Source of the DNA: an uncultured Bacteroidales bacterium
GTDB taxonomy: Bacteria; Bacteroidota; Bacteroidia; Bacteroidales; Bacteroidaceae
Direction: 5' to 3'
Length of the DNA: 38,532 nt
NCBI GenBank assembly: GCA_902798705.1
Contig: CADBXS010000003.1
Coordinates: forward strand, 1 to 38,532
Shown here: positions 15,423 through 25,100 of the stretch, in pieces
Numbering within the stretch: position 1 is the first letter of the stretch
How the letters are laid out: each line of letters starts with the position of its first letter
Notes under the pieces: generated by a model
Told to the model about the DNA's origin: nothing
Databases searched by the model: none
Seen by the model: only the letters and a program-made list of their open reading frames with translations
Program-made: the position numbers and the translations under genes

Positions 15423-17474
15423 ATGAAGATTCTCAACAAGCAAACAGCGTTGGCCATGATGTTGGCTGTGAGCATGGGATTCTCGGCCTGTGTGGATGAC
15501 CCAAGCGGGGAAAATCTTTATACCTCGACAGGAAAAACCATCGCCAACCTCATTGAGTCGGACTCCAACCTTACTTCGTTTCACTATATCCTTGAGCGCG
15601 CCAACTTGGTGCGCTCAATGGATGCATACGGGCAGTTCACCTGCTATGCACCCGAAAACGCAGGCATTGCTTCCTATATCGACTCGCTGTGGAACGACAA
15701 AGAAGCAGCCGTTCCCCATAATGGAATGCAAGAAAACTCGCTCCAGGGGCTGACCGACAGCCTCTGCATCGACATCGCCAAGTATCACCTTGCCAACGGT
15801 GTCTTTCGAACCATCATGCTCGATGCAGGCGGCACGTTCAACACCTTCCTCGGACGCAGTTTCTCCGTCAGTGTGGATACGTTGGGCCGCACTGTGCTCA
15901 ACGGTGTGTCAATACTGACAAGCAAGGACAACGAAGCCACGAATGGCGTGTTGCACAAAATCAGTAAGGTGATGCCACGCACCACCCGACTGTTAGCCGA
16001 AACCCTTCGCCGCCTTCCTAACTACAGCATCTTCAGCGAGGCATTGCAGCGCACAGGCTTATGCGATTCGGTGAAGAAGTCAAACAAGGGTAAAACCTAC
16101 TCCATGATTGACCACACAGACACCGACGGTACGGTACTTTACTACCCTACTGAATGTCGCATCGGCTACACCATTTTTGCCGAATCCAACGAAACTTTTG
16201 CAAACTATGGCATTCATAGTTTCGACGACTTAGTGGCATACGTCAACAAAGTGTATCAGAACGCGGCTTCGTGGTACGACTTGCTCAACGAAAAGGGAAT
16301 TCAAGTGAGCACGGGCAACGACTACACCGAGCGCTTCAATGCCCTCAACATGTTTGTTGCCTACCACATTCTCTATGCCTCCATGCCACAAGACCAACTG
16401 GTGTTTGAGCGCAAGACGGGTGTGGCAGACGTGGTTTCGCGCTACAACTACGTGAACGAAGGTGAACCTTACGACTACTACGAGACGATGCTTCCTCAAA
16501 CACTGATGAAACTATGGAAGCCACGTGGTAGTAATAACGTTTTCATCAACCGCTACCAGACTTTCAACACACTGACCGACGGCATTGGCACACTCGGCAA
16601 CAACCACACGTTGATTGACCGAGGCACTCAGGTGATTCGTGAGGACATCGTTGCCTACAACGGCTATATCCACCCCATCGCCCGTATGCTTTTCTACGAC
16701 AAGAACGTGGCAAATGGCGTACTCAACGAGCGTTTGCGCTTCGATGCCAACGAAATGTTTGTGGAACTCATCAACAACAATATCCGCTACACCTACCCCG
16801 ACGAGTTCTCAGCCATGAACAATGGCGGTAGCGGCGTGCGTATTGCCATCCCTATCGACTATCTCGACAATTTCCATTCCTACAACACCACAACGAACAT
16901 CCGTGTGGGACCGAAGGGTGCTTGGTGGTCGTATCAAGCCGACATCTTCCAGGGATGGAACAACTACGACTTCTGCGTGAAGTTACCACCCGTGCCATCG
17001 GGCGTATATGAATTGCGATTCCCTTACGCCACGGTGCCTTACGGCGGCATGATGCAGTTCTATATCGGAACGAGCACCGACGTGCAGAAGATGGAAGCTC
17101 TCGGCGTTCCGTTCGACATCCGTATTCAGTCCGACGACCCACGCATTGGCTGGACATACTTCTACGAAGAGGAAGACTTGGGCATCGAGTCCGACCGCGC
17201 CATGCGCAACCGCGGCTACATGCGTGGCAGCTATGGTTTCACGGGCCATGCCGGTGAAGGCTATGACCCACTCACTACGGGCAACACACGAGGCAGTCAG
17301 CAGAGTATCCGCCGAATCCTCGGACGTATCCAAATGAAGCAAAGCGAAAACTACTACCTCCGTCTGAAAAACGTAGTAGCCGATGCCATCGACCTCAAAT
17401 GGGGTATCGACTTCTTGGAATTGGTTCCTTCCAGCGTCATCGACAACGACCAATATGCTGAGGACTGGTACTAA
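15423..17474 (+). CDS. Two-FAS1-domain surface lipoprotein (paralogue A)
   Basis: The 683-residue lipoprotein has lipobox FSAC with Cys23, followed by VDDPSGE, the acidic pattern that sends Bacteroidetes lipoproteins to the cell surface. FAS1 domain 1 spans about 35-195: motif H1 QFTCYAPEN at 71-79 and H2 NGVLHKISKV at 174-183. FAS1 domain 2 spans about 200-430: TIFAESNETF at 250-259, AYHILYASM, and YNGYIHPIARML. A C-terminal beta-rich domain of about 250 residues follows (FQGWNNYD ... PPVPSGVYELRF ... DPRIGWTYFYEE) and ends YAEDWY. The lipoprotein at 27334 has the same layout and matches at well over half of positions by eye. FAS1 domains mediate adhesion or ligand binding; the ligand here is unknown. 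It has its own perfect promoter. FAS1 assignment is by motif and fold pattern, not database search. Confidence 0.85.
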   Translation: MKILNKQTALAMMLAVSMGFSACVDDPSGENLYTSTGKTIANLIESDSNLTSFHYILERANLVRSMDAYGQFTCYAPENAGIASYIDSLWNDKEAAVPHNGMQENSLQGLTDSLCIDIAKYHLANGVFRTIMLDAGGTFNTFLGRSFSVSVDTLGRTVLNGVSILTSKDNEATNGVLHKISKVMPRTTRLLAETLRRLPNYSIFSEALQRTGLCDSVKKSNKGKTYSMIDHTDTDGTVLYYPTECRIGYTIFAESNETFANYGIHSFDDLVAYVNKVYQNAASWYDLLNEKGIQVSTGNDYTERFNALNMFVAYHILYASMPQDQLVFERKTGVADVVSRYNYVNEGEPYDYYETMLPQTLMKLWKPRGSNNVFINRYQTFNTLTDGIGTLGNNHTLIDRGTQVIREDIVAYNGYIHPIARMLFYDKNVANGVLNERLRFDANEMFVELINNNIRYTYPDEFSAMNNGGSGVRIAIPIDYLDNFHSYNTTTNIRVGPKGAWWSYQADIFQGWNNYDFCVKLPPVPSGVYELRFPYATVPYGGMMQFYIGTSTDVQKMEALGVPFDIRIQSDDPRIGWTYFYEEEDLGIESDRAMRNRGYMRGSYGFTGHAGEGYDPLTTGNTRGSQQSIRRILGRIQMKQSENYYLRLKNVVADAIDLKWGIDFLELVPSSVIDNDQYAEDWY

Positions 17475-17793
17475 TCAAAGAAATTCTTGTTCTATTATCA
17501 GGGATTTAAAGGATTTTCATGGATTTTCCTTTGCTATGAATTCATTCTAAATTATCCCTGACAAAATTATCAAGGATTTAAAGGATTTGAAGGATTTTTT
17601 CATGTGCTATGAATCCTTTTAATCCCTAAAATCCTTGATAAAAAATAAAGATTCAATGAATTATCAAGTGCTATGAATCCTTTTAATCCTTATAATCCTT
17701 GATAAAAAAAGATTCAATGAATTGTCCCGTGCTTTGAATCCTTTTAAATCCTTAGAATCCCTGTAAAAGAAAACATAATCATTGATAAAGACC
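17475..17793. repeat. AATCC/GGATT tandem and inverted repeat region
   Basis: The gene-free spacer contains four copies of a 62-72-bp unit beginning TGCTATGAAT (17532, 17604, 17668, 17730), each continuing with AATCCTTTTAATCC and ATCCTTGATAAA. Upstream GGATTTAAAGGATTTGAAGG blocks (about 17501-17520 and 17573-17596) are in inverted orientation, so strong hairpins are possible. Short 9-10-bp ATCCTT/AAGGAT units recur inside. There is no coding frame. Confidence 0.8.
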
Positions 17794-18564
17794 ATGATGA
17801 TGAACGAGTTGATAGGAATCGTCAAGCAAGCATCTTCGCTGATGCTCACTGATGGATTCGACATTTTAGAGAAAGATGGCGTCACGAATATCGTGACTTC
17901 CTCCGACGTGGCAGTACAGGAGTTTCTGAAAAGCAAGCTCAACCAACTGCTTCCTGGTTGTGGATTTCTCTGCGAGGAAGAAGACAAGCACCGATTAGGC
18001 AAGGAATACACATGGATTATCGACCCCATCGATGGAACAGCCAACTATAGCCGAGGCATTGACCAATGCGCTATCTGCGTGGGCTTGCAACACAACAAAG
18101 ACATGGAAATGTCGGTGGTGTATTTGCCACGCACCAACGAACTCTTCTCTGCCGAGAAAGGCAAAGGTGCTTTTCTGAATGGCAAACCCATCCATGTGTC
18201 GAAGCGTCCGTTCAGCAACTCTCTTTTCTGCACCGCTCTGGCAGTCTATCACAAGGAAGCAGCACAACTCTGTTCCGACATCATCGTCGATACCTTCATG
18301 CAGTGTAACGACCTGCGTCGCTTCGGAGCTGCAGCACCCGAACTCTGCTACCTCGCTATGGGGCGCTGCGAACTCTACTTCGAATACTGTCTTTCCCCTT
18401 GGGACTATGCAGCCGCTTCCCTCATTCTGATGGAAGCAGGTGGTGTCATCTCCAACCTCCATGCCGACTTTCCTTCCCTCTCCGAACCCTCTGGCATCTT
18501 GGCAGCCAACAATGCCCAGAACTTAGCGAAGCTCCAAAGCATCGTTGACAAGCATTTGAAATAG
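17794..18564 (+). CDS. Inositol monophosphatase family phosphatase
   Basis: A cytoplasmic magnesium-dependent sugar or nucleotide phosphatase. From the first ATG it has 256 residues, typical for the family; a TTG four codons upstream is less likely. Metal ligands are conserved: Glu61 in CEEED, Asp77 and Asp80 in WIIDPIDGTANY, and Asp204 in SPWDYAAASLILMEAGG. The substrate cannot be read from sequence: inositol monophosphate, fructose-1,6-bisphosphate or 3',5'-bisphosphonucleotide (CysQ-like) all use this fold. It sits alone between two repeat-rich spacers and splits fasciclin gene 1 from the main fasciclin/SusCD block, so it may have been inserted there or may be an unrelated neighbour. Confidence 0.9.
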   Translation: MMMNELIGIVKQASSLMLTDGFDILEKDGVTNIVTSSDVAVQEFLKSKLNQLLPGCGFLCEEEDKHRLGKEYTWIIDPIDGTANYSRGIDQCAICVGLQHNKDMEMSVVYLPRTNELFSAEKGKGAFLNGKPIHVSKRPFSNSLFCTALAVYHKEAAQLCSDIIVDTFMQCNDLRRFGAAAPELCYLAMGRCELYFEYCLSPWDYAAASLILMEAGGVISNLHADFPSLSEPSGILAANNAQNLAKLQSIVDKHLK

Positions 18565-18589
18565 TTTCCGTATTCCACATAATCAAATT

Positions 18590-18784
18590 CTACTCAGTTT
18601 TTTCTAATACAGGCACACAGAAAGGAAAAACTATTCTCTTAACATCACTTCTATTACCTATGAATTTCTGAACAATAGGCAACACTTTATTGAGATTAGC
18701 ATCATAGACACTTTTTTAGTATGTCGAGTCAAAAGGGTGAAGTCGGTTGTCTTTGTACTCAAGCATCACTCGCTCTGAGGTTTT
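18590..18784 (-). pseudogene. Possible decayed gene fragment
   Basis: On the minus strand one frame reads SERVMLEYKDNRLHPFDSTY, a TAA at 18716-18718, then KSVYDANLNKVLPIVQKFIG and on to a stop at 18590-18592. Both halves are protein-like (mixed charges, hydrophobics and helix pattern), with a single in-frame stop and a TGA just upstream. The family was not recognised. It may be chance. Confidence 0.3.
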
Positions 18785-18827
18785 TCACAAATGAACATGA
18801 AGAAGAAAAAGGGGACATGATGACAAC

Positions 18828-18899
18828 GGGATGCTGGCATCCCTTCCCAACCTCCCCAAGGGGAGGGAGTGAAAAGTGAAAAAGGAAAAGTGAAAAGTT
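18828..18899. repeat. GC-rich dispersed element with hairpin and GTGAAAAG run
   Basis: The 7-bp stem GGGATGC/GCATCCC is followed by a CCTTCCCAACCTCCCC, AA, GGGGAGG segment. This resembles 22049-22080 in base order. GTGAAAAG units then follow, in the inverse sense of the CACTTTTC units found at 34780-34815. Confidence 0.65.
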
Positions 18900-19098
18900 C
18901 ATTCCGGATGGTTAGCCTTTGACTTTAGACCTTAGATTTGATAGCGCATAACACAGAATGCAATTTTTGGCGAATTCATCGAAAGAAATTAATTGGTATA
19001 ATATGTTTATTCTAATTTCTTTCCATCTGGAAGGAGCAAAAAATCGTTCAAAAACATTAAATATAGTTCATATATGCGCGCAAAGCGTTAAACAATGT

Positions 19099-19129
19099 TT
19101 TGAGTTTCTTAAATTTTTTTATAAATTTG
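19099..19129 (+). promoter_or_regulatory. Promoter of the fasciclin/SusCD operon
   Basis: TTTG (19099-19102), exactly 19 bp, then TAAATTTG (19122-19129), a perfect Bacteroidetes consensus. It shares TAAATTTGC, one base, then GCAAAT with the promoter at 15354. The leader to the ATG at 19169 is about 33 bases. Confidence 0.85.
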
Positions 19130-19168
19130 CGGCAAATTATAATTATAATTCAACTAACTATTATCCTT

Positions 19169-22030
19169 ATGAAAAAATTCTTTCTATTGATTCCCTTGGC
19201 TGGTTTGGCCTTGCTAAACAGCTGTGTGGACAAGTATGAAGAAGTGGATGCCGACTCCAAGCCAAGTTTCTTGGGCGAGAGCATTTATGAGGAATTGTCG
19301 AATCCTGAACGAAATGGCTTACAAGGCACGTTCAACACCTACAAGATGTTGATTAGCGACTTGGGCGAAATGGAAACGCTCAGCCGTACGGGTAGTAAGA
19401 CCATTTTCCCTGCGAACGACGAGGCCTTCGACCGCTTCTTCCAATCCAACATTTGGGGTGTTCAGAGCTACTATCAGCTGAGCAACACTCAGAAGAAACT
19501 GCTGCTGTATTCGTCAATGATTGACAATGCTCTGCTGCTGAGTATGCTTCCAAACGTGTCGAATGGTACGACGGATGTGGTGAAGGGAGATGCTGTGAAG
19601 CACCAGACGAGCATCAGCGTGATTGACTCTGTGACTCACATTGCGGGCAAGGACTTGCCAAAGAACAACTCCTATTGGGACCGCTATCGCGAGAGGAACG
19701 GAGGCATGTATCTGGTAAGCGATGCTACTCGTCCAATGATGGTACACTTCACTCGTGAACACATGCTCACCAACAACATCACCGTGAGCGGCGAACAAAG
19801 TGACTTTGCCATCCTGACGGGAACTCCTTACACGGAAGGCAGTGCTTACATCTTCGACGACCAGGTGATTGCCAGCGACATCACCTGCAAGAACGGTTAT
19901 ATCCACCAAGTGAAGGATGTGCTGGTTCCGCCAGGCAACATGGCCGACGTGCTGGCACGCGGTGCGAATACCAAGATTTTCAACCACATCCTGGACTATT
20001 ACGCTGCACCTTATTATAATGCAACCATAACTAACAACTATAATGCCTGGGCCATTCAGAACGGACACGAGCAGATTGACTCCATCTTCGAGAAGCGTTA
20101 TCTGAGTTCACGTTCTCAGAACGCAACACTGATTGAGGATCCTAACGGCAAGACCTTGTCGAGCTCGGTGGTACTCTCCTACGACCCAGGTTGGAACCAG
20201 TATTATCCTGCCAGCAACTACAACACAGGCAAGGACAACACGATTACCGACATTGGCGCGATGTTCATTCCTGACGACAATGCTGTGAAGAAATACTTCC
20301 TCCCAGGCGGTGCAGGTGCTTACCTCATCGACATCTACGGCAAGAAGGCTAACACAGAGGAGAACCTGATTGAGAACCTCGACTCGCTGCACATCGCTAA
20401 CAAGCAGATACTGACTTCCTTTGTGCGCAACTTGCAGAAGTCATCGTTCTCCGCTACCGTTCCAAGCAAGTTCACCACCATTTCGAACGACGCCAGCGAG
20501 AACATGGGCATGAACATGAGCTACTTGCAGACGAAAACCGATGGCAAATACGACATCCGCTTTGCCAACAACGGTGTGATTTATATCCTGAAAGACATGA
20601 TTGCCCCTGACGAGTATCAGGCAGTTTTGGCACCATCCTCTTCTTATCCCGACATGCGCGTGATGAACTGGGCCGTGCAGGACCGCATCTACTTGGGCAT
20701 CGACTTCCGATTCTACCTCTTGGCCATGAGTGCCAACTATGCTTTCTTCATTCCTGATGACGAGGCATTCGACCAGTACTACATCGACCCAACTACTTTG
20801 GGACACAACCAGCAGGAAGTAATCCGTTTCTGGTACAACTCCGATCCTAACTATAGAGGAGAAAGATTCACAACCCAAACTTACAAGTACAACCCAGAGA
20901 CCGGCGAGGTGGGTGACTTGATTGCCACACTGAGCTTGACGAACCAGAACCATTTGGCTCGCATCAAGTCGGCTCTCTCCGATATTCTGAACTACCACAC
21001 CATCATCCTTGAAGATGGTGACTCGATTGGTATGACCAACAGCTACTATAAGACGAAGCACGGTGGCGAAATCTATGTGGATGGCGGCAAGGTAGGCAAC
21101 AGTGTCTATGGAGCTTCACAACTCTACAATGGCATCACTCCTTCGAAGATTGAAGTGGACTACAAGGAAAAGAACGGACATGCGTACCGAATTGACCACG
21201 TGATTCAGGCTCCACAGGAGAGTGTGTCGAAAGTGTTGCAGAGCAACAACCAGTTCAGCGAGTTCTACCAGCTCTGCGCTGGTTTTGCAGCTGAAAACAT
21301 CTTGAGTTGGATTGGCATTGACGCCACTCAGAACGAGTTTGGAACCACAGAACAAGAACAATACACCATCTTCACCAGCACCTACGGCAGCGGTAAAGCC
21401 AAGATAGAGCAGGCCTGCCTGGACGAGAACGTGAAGATGTTCAACACCTACAACTACACCCTCTATGCTCCAGACAACGAGGCCATGCAGAAAGCATACG
21501 AAGCTGGACTCCCAAGCTGGTCGGACATCGAGGCTGTCTATAACGAGGGCATCACCGAGAGCGACGAAGCCAAAGTGGAAGCCATGAAGAGCGAACTTTG
21601 GACGAAGGTGAAAGCTATGCGTGACTTCGCCCGCTATCATTTCCAGAGCATCAGTATCTATGCCGACAACAAGGTGGAAAGCGGTACCTATCAGAGCTTG
21701 TCGTATGACAAAGTGGGTGTTTCGCTCGACTTGAATGTATCGGGTGGCAACAAGAAACTGGTGGTGAAGGACTTGGCAGGCGTGGAACACACCGTGGATG
21801 CCAACGACGCTACGAAGCTGACAAACTACATGACACGCGACTATTGGTTCAACTCAGACAGAAGAAGTGCGACAGCAATCACCACCTCTTCGTTTTGTGC
21901 TATACACGAGATTACTGAGCCTCTCTACAACAGCAAAAACAAGCGATTTGACGCAGAATGGGCAACGAAAGCTGCAAGAGTGAATGCTCAAAAGGAATAT
22001 GTGCGACGCAAAGCAATCAATCAATTGTAG
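19169..22030 (+). CDS. Large multi-FAS1 surface lipoprotein
   Basis: From the ATG at 19169 the protein has 953 residues and starts MKKFFLLIPLAGLALLNSC. Cys19 is the lipid anchor and VDKYEEVDADS follows as an acidic surface-export signal. Upstream start codons add an unlikely isoleucine-rich leader that overlaps the promoter. Four FAS1-like repeats can be traced by H1/H2 motifs: TIFPANDEAF (78-87) with NGYIHQVKDVLVPP (242-255); AMFIPDDNAV (364-373) with NGVIYILKDMIAP (468-480); AFFIPDDEAF (525-534) with NGHAYRIDHVIQAP (669-682); TLYAPDNEAM (764-773) with a degenerate end. It is the first gene of the operon, before SusC, so probably an accessory surface protein of that transporter. The ligand is unknown. 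No enzymatic motif was seen. Confidence 0.85.
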   Translation: MKKFFLLIPLAGLALLNSCVDKYEEVDADSKPSFLGESIYEELSNPERNGLQGTFNTYKMLISDLGEMETLSRTGSKTIFPANDEAFDRFFQSNIWGVQSYYQLSNTQKKLLLYSSMIDNALLLSMLPNVSNGTTDVVKGDAVKHQTSISVIDSVTHIAGKDLPKNNSYWDRYRERNGGMYLVSDATRPMMVHFTREHMLTNNITVSGEQSDFAILTGTPYTEGSAYIFDDQVIASDITCKNGYIHQVKDVLVPPGNMADVLARGANTKIFNHILDYYAAPYYNATITNNYNAWAIQNGHEQIDSIFEKRYLSSRSQNATLIEDPNGKTLSSSVVLSYDPGWNQYYPASNYNTGKDNTITDIGAMFIPDDNAVKKYFLPGGAGAYLIDIYGKKANTEENLIENLDSLHIANKQILTSFVRNLQKSSFSATVPSKFTTISNDASENMGMNMSYLQTKTDGKYDIRFANNGVIYILKDMIAPDEYQAVLAPSSSYPDMRVMNWAVQDRIYLGIDFRFYLLAMSANYAFFIPDDEAFDQYYIDPTTLGHNQQEVIRFWYNSDPNYRGERFTTQTYKYNPETGEVGDLIATLSLTNQNHLARIKSALSDILNYHTIILEDGDSIGMTNSYYKTKHGGEIYVDGGKVGNSVYGASQLYNGITPSKIEVDYKEKNGHAYRIDHVIQAPQESVSKVLQSNNQFSEFYQLCAGFAAENILSWIGIDATQNEFGTTEQEQYTIFTSTYGSGKAKIEQACLDENVKMFNTYNYTLYAPDNEAMQKAYEAGLPSWSDIEAVYNEGITESDEAKVEAMKSELWTKVKAMRDFARYHFQSISIYADNKVESGTYQSLSYDKVGVSLDLNVSGGNKKLVVKDLAGVEHTVDANDATKLTNYMTRDYWFNSDRRSATAITTSSFCAIHEITEPLYNSKNKRFDAEWATKAARVNAQKEYVRRKAINQL

Positions 22031-22044
22031 AAGAAGGTCAAAGA

Positions 22045-22159
22045 AAGCCCCCTCCCAGCCTCCCCGAGGGGAGGGGGAAAAAAGAATGATAATTAGGACG
22101 AAAACTAAACAGCCTTCCGGATGGCTTCTCTCCCCCTCGGGGGAGCTGGAAGGGGGCTT
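22045..22159. repeat. Two GC-rich elements in inverted orientation before SusC
   Basis: Bases 22045-22074 and the reverse complement of 22130-22159 agree at 25 of 30 positions (both start AAGCCCCCT and contain CCCCGAGGGG). They bracket about 55 bp and could fold into a long hairpin in the mRNA between the fasciclin and SusC genes, ending 18 bp before the SusC ATG. Each arm also folds on itself. Confidence 0.75.
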
Positions 22160-22177
22160 GAAACTATAAGAAATCGT

Positions 22178-25100
22178 ATGAAAAAGATATTAGCTATATT
22201 ACTGCTCCTCTGCACGATGGTGCAGATGGCAATGGCACAGACCAATGACCGCATCTCGGGTACGGTTGAGGACGACTTCGGCCCTGTGATGATGGCAAAT
22301 GTGGTGGAGCGTGATGCCAACAATCGTGTTGTCAATGCTACCGCAACAGACGCCAATGGTAACTTCTCTATGCCAATCAAAAGCGGAAAGAACAAACTCG
22401 TCGTTTCCTTCGTGGGAAACAAGACACAAGTGCTCGACATCGGCAGCAAGCGCACTTTCAAAATCATCATGAGCAGCGATGCCGTTGCCATCCAGGAAGT
22501 GGTTGTGAAAGCCACTCGCACGCAGTCGGGCGGACTGAGCATCCCAGTGAAGGAAATCTCCGTGGCACAGCAGACGATGAACATGGAAGACGTGGAAGGT
22601 CTGGCATTCACGAGTGCCGACGAAGCCCTGCAGGGTGAGATTGCAGGTCTCGATATCGTTGCCAACTCAGGTAACCTCGGTGCCGGTACTCAGATGCGTC
22701 TGCGTGGTGTGACCACCATCACGGGCGATGCCAACCCTCTGATTGTTGTGAACGACAAAATCTTCGACAACCCTGACGAAAACTTCGACTTCCAGAATGC
22801 AGGCGAAGAGGAATATGCTTCGCTGCTCTCTGTGAACACACAGGATATCCAGAGCATCACCGTACTGAAGGACGCTGCCGCAACCGCTGTTTGGGGTGCG
22901 AATGGTGCCAACGGTGTAATTCTGATTACAACCAAGCGCGGTGTTCGTGGTAAGACACACGTCACGTTCGATTATAAGTTTACAGGTACATGGCAGCCAA
23001 AGGGCTACGACCTGCTAAACGGTGACGACTATACGATGATGATGAAGGAGGAATTCTACAATCCTGCTCAGGCATCGAACGCAACGACTAACATTGCCGA
23101 ACTGAACTACGACAAGAGTTGGGCAGAATATGAGAACTGGAACAACAATACGGACTGGGTGGATGCCGTGACTCAGTTTGGTCAGCAGCACAGCTACAAC
23201 CTCAACCTCACGGGTGGTGGTGAGCGTGCCACCTTCCGCATCAGTGGAGGTTATGACCATCAGACAGGTACCATCATCAAGCAAACCCTCGACCGTTTCA
23301 CCACTCGCCTTGCCCTCGACTACAACGTGAGTGACCGCATCCGCTTCTCGACCGACTTCGCCCTCACCTACACGAACAACAATCGTAACTGGGATGGCTC
23401 CGGAAAGAACACACTCCTTGGAAAGGCTCTGAACATGGCACCAAACATGTCGATTTATCGTCAGGATGCCAACGGAAACGATACGGATGAATTCTACATC
23501 ATGAATCCAAGCGGCGACCCTTACGCAGGCAACTTCTCCTCCACTCGCCTCAGTGCTATCCGTACACTCGGCAACCCTGTGGCTATTGCCCACAACGCTT
23601 GGCAGAAGGAAACGACCTATCGTCTGACTCCAGACTTCACGCTCAAGTATGAACTCCTGGGCACAGACGACCACTCTCACCGCTTGAACTTAGAACAGCG
23701 TATCGACTTCGATATCTACTCTAACAGCTCTCCATCTTGGTATCCAGCATCGTTGTCAACCAATGCTTGGACCAGCGGAATATATAACCAGAGCATCAGT
23801 TCGGAAAGCAACCGCTTCCGCATTGGTAGCCGAACCCGCCTGAACTACACTCCTCACTTCAACAACGAGGACATCTCCCTGACTATGATGGCTCAGTATG
23901 AGTTCCACAAGTCGAAGAGTAGCGCTCAGAGCAACACCATGCAGCAGTTGCCTGGTGGCATCACTTCCACCGTGGCTGACGGATATCTCAGCGCAATGAG
24001 CAGTAGCAACAGCCGTTCTGCAGACCAGAACTTGCTCTACAACATGCACGCTTCCTACAAGGACGGACGCTATAGCGTGGGCTTCTCAATGCGTGCCGAT
24101 GGTAACTCCAAGTTCGGTCCTGCTCACAAGTGGGCTTACTTCCCAGGCGTTTCGCTCCGCTACAACATCAGCGACGAACCATTCATGCGTCCATTGATGG
24201 ACAAGGTGAAGGTTTCCATTCTCGGTTTGCGTGCCAGCTACGGTATCAACGGACGCGCTCCTTCAGCCGACTACCTCTACTTCAACACCTACTCCACTTC
24301 AGCTGGTTACTACGGTGTGGGAAGCACCGCTGCCAACACAGCAGCACTCGATGCCCTGAAGTTGGATGACCTGCGCTGGGAAAAGACTAGCAGTGTGAAC
24401 CTCGGTTTCAACCTCGGATTCCTCGACAACAAGCTGAGCTTCGACTTCGACTATTATTATAAGGACACGAAAGACCTGCTGATGCAGAGCGTAGGTATTC
24501 CTCGCACCACAGGTTTCGGCTCCATGAGCTGGGCAAATGTAGGCGAGATGACAAACCAAGGTTGGGAATTGAACTTCAATGCCAGAGACATCATCAAGAA
24601 GGGTAAGTTCACGTTTGGCATGAGCTTCAACATCGCTCAGAACAAGAACCTCATCAAGGAAATGGACCCAACCGTTTTGGCTTCCATCAACACAGAGTGG
24701 TCGGCAACGACTCGCGGTGCATTGCTCAATCGCGTTCAGCTCAACAACCCTCTCGGTTCGATGTACGGATTCCGCTACAAGGGAGTCTATCAGTATTCTT
24801 ACGACTACTTGGAGAACTACAGGAAGGAGCACAACCTGAATGCAGTTCAGTACGAGGCTTGGATTTATGAGCAGTTGGCTGCAGGCAAGACCTTCCCAGT
24901 GGTGATTGGTTCCGATGGAAAGGTGCTGATGACCAATCAGGGCACTCCTCAGCACTTGGTTTACAACTACGCTGACGGAAGTTCCACTTACACGTTCCAA
25001 GGCGGTGATGCCATCTATGAGGACATCAACAACGACGGACAAATCAATGCCCTCGACATTGTTTATCTCGGCAACTCTCTGCCTAAGGTGAACGGTGGTT

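Larger units (their letters stand above)
18565..19168 (+). other. 604-bp spacer with gene remnant, repeats and promoter
   Basis: It holds a possible decayed minus-strand gene (18590-18784), the hairpin GGGATGCTGGCATCCC (18828-18843), a GC-rich CTCCCC/GGGGAG element (18844-18869), a GTGAAAAG tandem (18869-18899), and the consensus promoter at 19099-19129. Between 18910 and 19090 the sequence is AT-rich with no recognisable feature. Confidence 0.6.

Noticed and set aside
17475-17793. Possible CRISPR array
   Set aside because: The units are imperfect, of variable length, have no unique spacers between constant repeats, and no cas genes are near.
22121-22177. Upstream ATG extending SusC 1 by 19 codons
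   Set aside because: The extension translates the GC-rich repeat (LPLGGAGRG) and would bury the signal peptide.
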